Notes under the pieces: generated by a model
Seen by the model: the letters and a program-made list of their open reading frames with translations, nothing else
Databases searched by the model: none
What the model was told of the DNA's origin: nothing
Part shown: one piece after another, positions 1 through 5,735 of the stretch
Numbering within the stretch: position 1 is the stretch's first letter
How the letters are laid out: every line of letters starts with the position of its first letter
Assembly: GCA_904502145.1 (NCBI GenBank)
Contig: CAJGDH010000127.1
Coordinates: forward strand, 1-5,735
Origin: an uncultured Eubacterium sp.
GTDB lineage: Bacteria; Bacillota; Clostridia; Lachnospirales; Lachnospiraceae
Length of the DNA stretch: 5,735 nucleotides
Direction of reading: 5' to 3'
Made by a program: the position numbers and the translations under genes

Positions 1-1089
1 ACGAAGATGGAGACCTTTGCCTCCTGTCCCTTCCTCTTTTTCTGCCGGTACGGCCTGGGCCTTGAAGAAAGGCAGGAATTCAAGGTTGCTCCCATGGAGC
101 TGGGAAGCCTCTTCCACGCTGCCCTGGAATACTTCTCCCTGAAGATCCGGGAGAGGGGCCTGCGATGGGCCGATCTGTCCGGGGAGACCGCCGACAGTCT
201 TCTGGAGGAAGCGGTGTCCGCCGTCATGGAGGATAAACTCAGGGATGTGATCGAGAGCTCCGCCAGGAATCAGTACAAGAAAAGGATGATCCGGAGAATC
301 CTGGCCAGGACGGTGGAAGTCCTGAGCCGACACTTAAGAAAAAGCTCCTTCGAACCGGACCGGTTTGAACTCGGATTCGGTCCCGGGGACACGCTGAAAA
401 CCACCAGGATCCCTCTCGACGACGGGCGGGAGATCGCCTTTCGCGGGGTGATCGACCGGGTGGATATCTGTGAGGAGGAGGACAGGCTCTGCCTCAGGAT
501 CATCGATTACAAGACCGGAGCCAAAAAATTTGATTTCAATGCCCTGTACTACGGTCTCCAGCTTCAGCTGATCATCTATCTTGATGCAGCCATGGAGATC
601 TATGCCCGGGATAAACATAAAAAAGTGGAACCCGCAGGAATCTTCTACTACCAGATCCAGGATCCCATCCAGAAACTGTCGGATGTATCCGGGGACAAGC
701 TGATGAATGTCTTCCGGATGTCCGGATATGCCAACAGTGATCCGGAGATCCTGAGACTGCTGGAAGACGGGCAGGGAAGCATGGAATCCTTCGACCTCAC
801 CCTGAACAAAGACGGAAATCCCAGGAAGGGTTCATCCGTCATGGAGACCCGCCATTTCCAACAGGTGGGCCAATATGTCAGACATACCGTAAAAAGGATG
901 GGAGAGAGGATATTTGCCGGGGAGATCGCCCCCTCCCCCTATGCCCTCGGGAAGAATGAAGCCTGCACCTACTGCGCCTATGCCTCCGTATGCGGATTTG
1001 AGGAAGGAAGGCCGGGACATGAGTACAGGGTTCTTCCGAAATGTAAAGACGAGATAATTCTGGGAAAGATCGGGGAGGAGGTGGACTGA
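1..1089 (+). CDS. addB: AddB, C-terminal part: nuclease subunit of the AddAB helicase-nuclease (5' truncated by window edge)
   Basis: AddB pairs with AddA to unwind and resect double-strand breaks for RecA-dependent repair in the cytoplasm. The frame is open from base 1, so the gene starts upstream; the ATG at base 7 is internal. About 361 codons are visible, roughly the last third of a protein usually near 1,150 residues. Numbering from that Met, the RecB-type nuclease signature is complete: GSLFH (H37), GVIDRVD (D150), IIDYKTG (D167, K169) and QLIIY (Q187, Y191). The four iron-sulfur ligands known from Bacillus subtilis AddB are also present: C7 in ASCPF, then C320-x2-C323-x5-C329 near the end. 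The 313-residue gap between C7 and C320 is close to that in B. subtilis (801 to 1121). The TGA is one base from the addA start, as expected for an addB-addA operon. The N-terminal helicase-like domain lies outside the window. Family assignment is very secure. Confidence 0.96.
   Translation, partial: TKMETFASCPFLFFCRYGLGLEERQEFKVAPMELGSLFHAALEYFSLKIRERGLRWADLSGETADSLLEEAVSAVMEDKLRDVIESSARNQYKKRMIRRILARTVEVLSRHLRKSSFEPDRFELGFGPGDTLKTTRIPLDDGREIAFRGVIDRVDICEEEDRLCLRIIDYKTGAKKFDFNALYYGLQLQLIIYLDAAMEIYARDKHKKVEPAGIFYYQIQDPIQKLSDVSGDKLMNVFRMSGYANSDPEILRLLEDGQGSMESFDLTLNKDGNPRKGSSVMETRHFQQVGQYVRHTVKRMGERIFAGEIAPSPYALGKNEACTYCAYASVCGFEEGRPGHEYRVLPKCKDEIILGKIGEEVD
1076..1084 (+). promoter_or_regulatory. 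Shine-Dalgarno sequence for addA, inside the end of addB
   Basis: AGGAGGTGG is a near-perfect match to the anti-Shine-Dalgarno end of 16S rRNA. The AGGAGG core ends nine bases before the ATG at 1091. It lies wholly within the last codons of addB, whose TGA ends one base before the addA start. This fixes the addA start and suggests translational coupling, so that the two subunits are made together. Confidence 0.85.
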
Positions 1090-1090
1090 G

Positions 1091-4000
1091 ATGGATTTTA
1101 CAAGAGAACAGGAACTGGCCATCACCTCGAGAGGGGAGGACATCCTCGTCTCCGCCGGTGCAGGAGCCGGAAAGACCAGGGTCCTGGTCACAAGGATCTG
1201 TGAGATGATCATGGACACGGAACATCCTGTCTCCGCGGACCGGCTGCTGGTCCTCACCTTCACCAACGCTGCGGCAAAAGAGATGAAGGAAAGGATATCA
1301 CTGGAGCTTAGAGAACGGCTGGAGAAGGATCCGGAAAACCGTTATCTCCGCCGCCAGATCAGGGCGGTAAGGCACGCTGATATCTCCACGATCCACAGTT
1401 TCTGCCACCACCTGATCCGCACCCATTTCAACGAGCTGGGGATCGACCCCTCCTTCCGGATAGGGGATGACACTGAGCTGAAGCCCCTGAAACAGGAGTC
1501 CATGGAGAAACTTCTGGAAGAGAGATACCTGTCGGGAGAACAGTCATTCTTTGACCTGGTGGAAGCTTATGCACCGGGGAGGAGTGACTTTGCCCTGGAG
1601 GGGATCATCGACAATATCTACACATTTGTCCGGGGATTCCCGGATGCCGACGGCTGGTTTTCCGGGATGGAGGAGGAATTCGCCTCCATGATGGACCGGG
1701 AAGGGCTGCAGAAGTCCCGGATCATCCGGATTCTCACGGAAGAGGCGGTTAGAAAGCTTGGTTACTGCAAAAAAAGTACGGAACGGGCCATCAGGATCAC
1801 TGAAGATACCGGGGGACCCGACCAGGTCCTGGACTGTCTTGTCCGGGAGAGGGAGGAGATCTGCCGGCTCATGGGTCTCGGGGATTTCCCCTCACTTCAG
1901 GCAGGCCTTGCGGCTCTTGAACTGCCGGCCTATCCGCGAAAATCCAAAAAGACCAGGGACTGGGTTCCCTTCGATGAAGTAAAAAAATCCCATGAACTTC
2001 TGAAGGATACGGTGAAGAAGCTCATGGAGTCCGCCTTTGCCAAAAATCCCGAAGGGATCCTCCGGGAACAGGAGATGATGTATCCCCTGCTTAAGGAATG
2101 CGTCTTTCTGGTCCGTAGGTTCTCTGAGATCTATCTGGCAGGGAAAAAAGAGAAAAACATCTATGATTTCAATGATCTGGAGCATTTTACCCTGGAGCTT
2201 CTGACGGATTCCTACGGGGAGGACGGACAGCCGGTCCCCTCGGAGGAGGCAGTCAGGATCGCCGGGAGATATCAGGCAGTCTTCGTGGATGAGTATCAGG
2301 ATACCAGCCTCATCCAGGAGACCATCATCAAGCTTCTGACGGACTCCGGGGAGAGCAGCCTCTTCGTGGTGGGGGATGTAAAGCAGAGCATCTACCGTTT
2401 CCGCCAGGCAAGACCGGACCTCTTTCTGGAACGGTATCACCGCTATGAAGAAGGTGAAGGGCTCAAGATCGAGCTTCGGGACAATTTCCGCAGTTCGCCG
2501 GATGTCCTGGATTTCTGCAACCGGATCTTCTCCTGCTGGATGAAGGAGGATTTCGGAGGAATAGAATACAACGATGAGATAAAACTTGTGCCGGGAGCCG
2601 GCGGGCCCATGGAGGATAAGCATTTCCCCCAGGAAGCCATGCTCCTGATCCGGGATCCCCAGGAAGAGGAAGAAGGGGAGATCGACAAGACCCTCGCCGA
2701 GACTGCCATGATCGCGGACCGCATCCGGCGGCTGCATGATGAGGAGGGCTACAGCTACGATGACATGGTCATCCTGTTAAGGTCAGTGAAAAGTTCCGGA
2801 GAGCTGATGGCCGATTACCTGGAAAGCCGGGGCATCCCGACGGTCTGTGGAAACGAGACCGGGTATTTCCGGACCCGGGAGATCCGGGTCATCCTCAACT
2901 ATCTGTCAGTGATCGACAATGTCTGTCAGGATATCCCCATGGCCTCCGTCATGTTGTCGGGGATCGGTGGTTTTTCCGGTGAGGATCTGGCCAGGCTGAA
3001 AGTGCTGGCGGATCCCTCCTTCAGATCCCATATATTCCTTTATGATCTGATGAAATACTATCTTGAGAACGGGAAGGATGAGGCTCTCAGAGGGAAGATC
3101 ACCCGTTTTCTGGACCTGCTTGATGATTTCCGCAGAAAGAAACAGGAGATGCTCCTGCATGAACTGGTCTGGGAGATCTGCCGCAGGACAGGATTCTACG
3201 AACAGGTCCTGGCCATGCCCCGGGGAGAGAAGAGGGCCGGCAATCTGATGATGCTCATCCAGCAGGCCAAAAACTATGAGAAAAACGTCTACAAAGGTCT
3301 CTTTTATTTCATTCGCCATATGGAGGAACTCCGCACCTATGAAGTGGAACCCGGGGATACTTCCATGGAGGACAGCTCCGCCAGCGCGGTGAAGATCATG
3401 ACCATCCATAAAAGCAAGGGGCTGGAGTTCCCCGTTGTTTTTGTCAGTATGCTGTCAAGACAGTTCATGAAACAGGACCACAGGGATAAGATCTTTCTTC
3501 ACCCCGGACTGGGGATGGGGATGGACGTATTTTATCCGGCAGAGCGCCTCTCCGCCCCCTCCGTGATCAAACAGGTTATAGGGGACCGGCTGGTCAAAGA
3601 GGGGATGGAAGAAGAACTCAGAGTCCTTTATGTTGCCATGACCAGGGCCCGGGAAAGACTGATCCTGACTTCCGTCGTGGACAGGAAGAAGATGGATGAG
3701 ATGGAGAACGGGGAACCCTTATTCCCTGCTCCGGAACAGGCCAGGTCATTTCTGGACTGGATCCTTCCGGTCCTCCGGCAACATGAATGGGAAGGCTGTA
3801 CGAAGGTTCAGATGAGCCGGCTGACGGAAGAGATGGAAGAAGCCGATTCCCGCGGGCACATAAGCCTGAGCGGGATGATGGAGGAAGCCGGAAGCCGGAG
3901 GTTGGATACCGGACCGGTCAGACAGGCTTTTCAAAAGACCTACCCCTATGATCACTGCGTCGGGTGGAAGCGGAAGTTCTCCGTCTCCGAGCTGAAAAAA

Positions 4001-4633
4001 CTGGCCATGGAGAGGCTGGAAGGGGAGGAGGTCCCCTTTATGGAAACGCCTGCTCCGGGGGAGGAAGAACCTCTGCCTGCTTTCCTCAGTGAAATTAAGG
4101 AGGAAGGATCCGGGGGAACCGCTTACGGAACCCTGGTCCATAAAGTGATGGAACTGCTTCCCTTTGAGCGGATCACTGACAGGGATTCCCTCATGGAGGA
4201 GATGGACAGGATCCTGGATTCCCGGGAGGAGCCTTTCTCCGGCCTCAGGAGCCGGATCAGCAGCGGCGTCAGCGCATTTCTTTTCAGTGAGGAAGGAGAT
4301 GTCTTCCGCAGGATGGCCGCCGGGAACAGGCTTTATAAGGAACTGCCCTTCACGGCAGGGCTGGATGCCTCCCTGATCTATCCCGGTTCCATGGGAGGGG
4401 AAAGGATCGTTCTCCAGGGTATTGTGGATGTCTGCGGGGAGACGGAGGAGGGCCTCTGGCTTCTGGATTACAAGACTGACCGGATCGGTCCCGGGGAGGA
4501 GTCGGTCCTCCTTGACCGATACGAGACACAGATGTTATATTATAGGCTGGCACTTGAACAGATGACCGGAAAGAAAGTAGTCCGCAGCATGATCTATTCA
4601 TTTGCCCTGAAGAAATTCATTGAATGTGACTGA
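1091..4633 (+). CDS. addA: AddA: ATP-dependent helicase and nuclease subunit of AddAB
   Basis: AddA is the motor subunit: a UvrD/RecB-like superfamily 1A 3'-5' helicase fused to a RecB-family nuclease. The 1180 residues are slightly fewer than B. subtilis AddA (about 1230). In order: Q motif FTREQ (Q7); Walker A AGAGAGKT (22-29); motif Ia LTFTNAAAKEM (55-65); DISTIHSFC (97-105); Walker B VDEYQDT (399-405); motif III VVGDVKQSIYRFR (426-438); motif IV LRDNFRSS (462-469); motif V IMTIHKSKGLEF (769-780); motif VI LYVAMTRARER (846-856). A linker beginning SVSELK (964-969) leads into the nuclease domain, with GTLVH (H1017), GIVD (D1113), LLDYKTD (D1126, K1128) and QMLYY (Q1147, Y1151). No key residue is missing and no frameshift is seen, so both ATPase and nuclease should work. 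The start is set by the strong Shine-Dalgarno sequence and by the Q motif beginning at residue 3. It lies one base after addB. UvrD or PcrA are excluded by the length and the C-terminal nuclease. Confidence 0.98.
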   Translation: MDFTREQELAITSRGEDILVSAGAGAGKTRVLVTRICEMIMDTEHPVSADRLLVLTFTNAAAKEMKERISLELRERLEKDPENRYLRRQIRAVRHADISTIHSFCHHLIRTHFNELGIDPSFRIGDDTELKPLKQESMEKLLEERYLSGEQSFFDLVEAYAPGRSDFALEGIIDNIYTFVRGFPDADGWFSGMEEEFASMMDREGLQKSRIIRILTEEAVRKLGYCKKSTERAIRITEDTGGPDQVLDCLVREREEICRLMGLGDFPSLQAGLAALELPAYPRKSKKTRDWVPFDEVKKSHELLKDTVKKLMESAFAKNPEGILREQEMMYPLLKECVFLVRRFSEIYLAGKKEKNIYDFNDLEHFTLELLTDSYGEDGQPVPSEEAVRIAGRYQAVFVDEYQDTSLIQETIIKLLTDSGESSLFVVGDVKQSIYRFRQARPDLFLERYHRYEEGEGLKIELRDNFRSSPDVLDFCNRIFSCWMKEDFGGIEYNDEIKLVPGAGGPMEDKHFPQEAMLLIRDPQEEEEGEIDKTLAETAMIADRIRRLHDEEGYSYDDMVILLRSVKSSGELMADYLESRGIPTVCGNETGYFRTREIRVILNYLSVIDNVCQDIPMASVMLSGIGGFSGEDLARLKVLADPSFRSHIFLYDLMKYYLENGKDEALRGKITRFLDLLDDFRRKKQEMLLHELVWEICRRTGFYEQVLAMPRGEKRAGNLMMLIQQAKNYEKNVYKGLFYFIRHMEELRTYEVEPGDTSMEDSSASAVKIMTIHKSKGLEFPVVFVSMLSRQFMKQDHRDKIFLHPGLGMGMDVFYPAERLSAPSVIKQVIGDRLVKEGMEEELRVLYVAMTRARERLILTSVVDRKKMDEMENGEPLFPAPEQARSFLDWILPVLRQHEWEGCTKVQMSRLTEEMEEADSRGHISLSGMMEEAGSRRLDTGPVRQAFQKTYPYDHCVGWKRKFSVSELKKLAMERLEGEEVPFMETPAPGEEEPLPAFLSEIKEEGSGGTAYGTLVHKVMELLPFERITDRDSLMEEMDRILDSREEPFSGLRSRISSGVSAFLFSEEGDVFRRMAAGNRLYKELPFTAGLDASLIYPGSMGGERIVLQGIVDVCGETEEGLWLLDYKTDRIGPGEESVLLDRYETQMLYYRLALEQMTGKKVVRSMIYSFALKKFIECD

Positions 4634-4641
4634 CCCTTGAT

Positions 4642-4647
4642 AAGGAG
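4642..4647 (+). promoter_or_regulatory. Shine-Dalgarno sequence for the methyltransferase gene
   Basis: AAGGAG sits in the 20-nt gap after addA, six bases before the ATG at 4654. It supports that start even though the reading frame stays open further upstream into the addA end. The gap has no inverted repeat or T-run, so nothing suggests transcription stops between addA and this gene. Confidence 0.8.
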
Positions 4648-4653
4648 TGCGGT

Positions 4654-5412
4654 ATGGCGGCTTATGAAAACTTCTCCCAGGTATATGATGAACTGATGGA
4701 CGATGTGCCCTATGACCTCTGGTGTTCCTTTGTGAAGCAGGTTCTGGCTTCCTTCGGGATCGACGGAGGTCTGATGGCGGATCTGGGATGCGGGACCGGA
4801 AAGATGACGGAGCGCATGGCAGCCGCCGGTTATGACATGATCGGGATCGATTCCTCCGTGGATATGCTGCAGATCGCCTGCGACCGGAGCCGGTCCATGT
4901 CCGAACCGCCCCTTTATCTTCTTCAGGATATGAGGGAATTCGAGCTTTACGGGACTGTCCGGGCGGTCATCTCCGTCTGCGACAGTGTGAACTATATCAC
5001 CAGTCCCGGAGACCTGGTCCGGGTCTTCCGCCTGGTCAACAACTATCTGGATCCCGGAGGGATATTTGTCTTTGACTTCAACACCGAACACAAATACCGG
5101 GATATGATCGGGGAGGACATCATCGCCGAAGACCGTGAGGAGGTCAGTTTCATCTGGTACAACGAATACGACGAAAACAGCAGGCTCAACCTGATCGATC
5201 TCAGCATCTTTGTGAATGAGGAGGATGACCTCTTCCGGAAATACAGGGAACAGCATGTCCAGAGAGGATACAGGCTTGAGGAGATGAGGAGCCTGGTGGA
5301 AGAGAGCGGTCTTGTTTTTCTGGCCGCCTATGATGATTACACCATGACACCTGCCTCGGAAGACAGCGGACGGGTTGTTTTCGTGGTGAGAGAGAAGGGT
5401 AAAGGAGAGTAA
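4654..5412 (+). CDS. Class I SAM-dependent methyltransferase, YqeM-like
   Basis: A soluble 252-residue Rossmann-fold methyltransferase that should transfer a methyl group from S-adenosylmethionine; the acceptor is unknown. The N-terminus YENFSQVYDELMDDVPYDLW (4-23) is typical of the Firmicutes YqeM-like family. Motif I is ADLGCGTGK (42-50). The acidic residue closing strand 2, expected to bind the ribose hydroxyls, is D66 in GIDSSVDML. Motif II/III is LLQDM (89-93), and post-motif CDSVNYI (109-115) is where this family usually has a D-x-x-N-Y element. FDFNT (140-144) and EQH (199-201) in the C-terminal half also fit the family. There is no signal peptide or membrane segment. It follows addA by 20 nt and precedes hslO by 1 nt, so it is probably co-transcribed with both. 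Small-molecule, tRNA or protein substrates are all possible, and I give no gene symbol because the substrate cannot be read from sequence. Confidence 0.9.
   Translation: MAAYENFSQVYDELMDDVPYDLWCSFVKQVLASFGIDGGLMADLGCGTGKMTERMAAAGYDMIGIDSSVDMLQIACDRSRSMSEPPLYLLQDMREFELYGTVRAVISVCDSVNYITSPGDLVRVFRLVNNYLDPGGIFVFDFNTEHKYRDMIGEDIIAEDREEVSFIWYNEYDENSRLNLIDLSIFVNEEDDLFRKYREQHVQRGYRLEEMRSLVEESGLVFLAAYDDYTMTPASEDSGRVVFVVREKGKGE
5401..5407 (+). promoter_or_regulatory. Shine-Dalgarno sequence for hslO, inside the methyltransferase end
   Basis: AAAGGAG ends six bases before the ATG at 5414 and lies in the last codons of the methyltransferase gene, whose TAA ends at 5412. The 1-nt spacing repeats the addB-addA arrangement and implies coupled translation. 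It also supports the chosen hslO start. Confidence 0.8.
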
Positions 5413-5413
5413 G

Positions 5414-5735
5414 ATGGAAGATTATATTATCCGCGGGATGGCCTGTGACAACCAGGTACGGTTTTTCACCACCGTTACAACGAACCTGGTGGAGAAGGCC
5501 AGACAGCTTCATGATACCAGTCCCGTGGCCACTGCTGCCCTGGGCCGTCTTCTGACCGCCGGGGCGATGATGGGGGCTATGTGCAAGAATGATACGGACG
5601 TGATCACCCTGCAGATCAACTGCAGCGGTCCCATCGGCGGACTCATCGTCACAGCGGATGCCAAAGCGGACGTAAAAGGTTATGTATTCAATAAAGACGT
5701 GATGCTCCCGCCAAGTGCAAAAGGCAAGCTGGATG
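5414..5735 (+). CDS. hslO: Hsp33 redox-regulated holdase chaperone, N-terminal part (3' truncated by window edge)
   Basis: Hsp33 is a cytoplasmic holdase that is inactive when reduced and zinc-bound, and is switched on by oxidation to hold unfolding proteins during oxidative stress. The frame runs open from ATG 5414 to the window end, giving 107 codons of a protein usually about 290 residues long. The visible part is the conserved N-terminal substrate-binding domain: DYIIRGMACDNQVRFF (3-18), the family hallmark HDTSPVATAALGRLLTAGAM (33-52), LQINCSGPIGG (66-76), VTADAKADVKGYV (79-91) and a GKLD (104-107) typical of the family. The zinc-binding cysteine switch (CxC and CxxC) lies in the C-terminal domain beyond the window, so redox competence cannot be judged here. 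Three cysteines (C11, C57, C70) are present in the visible domain. The gene starts one base after the methyltransferase stop and probably shares its transcript. Confidence 0.96.
   Translation, partial: MEDYIIRGMACDNQVRFFTTVTTNLVEKARQLHDTSPVATAALGRLLTAGAMMGAMCKNDTDVITLQINCSGPIGGLIVTADAKADVKGYVFNKDVMLPPSAKGKLD

Noticed and set aside
1892..2737. An 281-codon open frame on the minus strand opposite addA
   Set aside because: It lies entirely antisense to the conserved helicase core of addA, including Walker B and motifs III-IV. Its translation shows no recognisable domain, and such long antisense frames are expected where TTA, CTA and TCA codons are rare on the coding strand.
2906..3409. A 167-codon minus-strand frame, and smaller antisense frames at 832-1266 and 3746-4141
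   Set aside because: All overlap secure coding sequence on the plus strand and show no domain or convincing independent translation signal.
3885..3901. Short tandem GAAGCCG repeat
   Set aside because: Only two copies, in frame within addA in a poorly conserved linker; it is too short to be a functional repeat.
4634..4653. Possible promoter or terminator in the addA-methyltransferase gap
   Set aside because: The gap is only 20 nt, is filled by a Shine-Dalgarno sequence, and has neither a hairpin with a T-run nor room for -35/-10 elements.
4594..5256. A 220-codon open frame on the minus strand opposite the methyltransferase
   Set aside because: It is a shadow of a well-supported methyltransferase with conserved SAM-binding motifs. 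It has low-complexity V/D/P-rich composition and no family signature.
1..5735. A new defence or mobile system
   Set aside because: All four genes belong to recognised housekeeping families in ordinary co-directional order. There are no transposase, integrase, toxin, CRISPR or att-like sequences, and composition looks even throughout. AddAB can degrade phage DNA, but that is a known property.

Overview
The window is a gene-dense, same-strand stretch that looks chromosomal and reads as one operon. It holds the 3' part of addB, a complete addA, a complete class I SAM-dependent methyltransferase gene of the YqeM-like type, and the first 107 codons of hslO (Hsp33). Gaps between genes are 1, 20 and 1 nt. 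Each internal start has a strong purine-rich Shine-Dalgarno sequence. No promoter, terminator, RNA gene, repeat array or mobile element is visible, and no stretch over 20 nt lacks a gene.

The organism is most likely a Gram-positive anaerobe of the Clostridia, perhaps Lachnospiraceae-like. The reasons are the AddAB type of recombination nuclease (rather than RecBCD), the strong AGGAGG-type ribosome binding sites, the methyltransferase family, and heavy use of AGG/CGG arginine and GGA/GGG glycine codons at moderately high GC (roughly 55%, by eye). The lineage is inferred from style and gene content and was not tested by a search.

Layout: bases 1-1089 encode the AddB C-terminal nuclease domain with all four iron-sulfur cysteines. 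Bases 1091-4633 encode AddA, with every superfamily 1 helicase motif and a C-terminal nuclease domain. Bases 4654-5412 encode the methyltransferase. Bases 5414 to the end encode the Hsp33 N-terminal domain. AddA and AddB form one heterodimeric helicase-nuclease that resects double-strand breaks and prepares 3' ends for RecA. The methyltransferase and Hsp33 have no known mechanistic link to AddAB. Their co-transcription suggests shared housekeeping or stress expression, but that is inference.

I found no previously undescribed system here. The points worth a second look are modest: tight translational coupling, the linkage of a break-repair enzyme with a redox chaperone and an orphan methyltransferase, extra cysteines in Hsp33 and AddB, and a clear excess of GATC and GGATCC sites.
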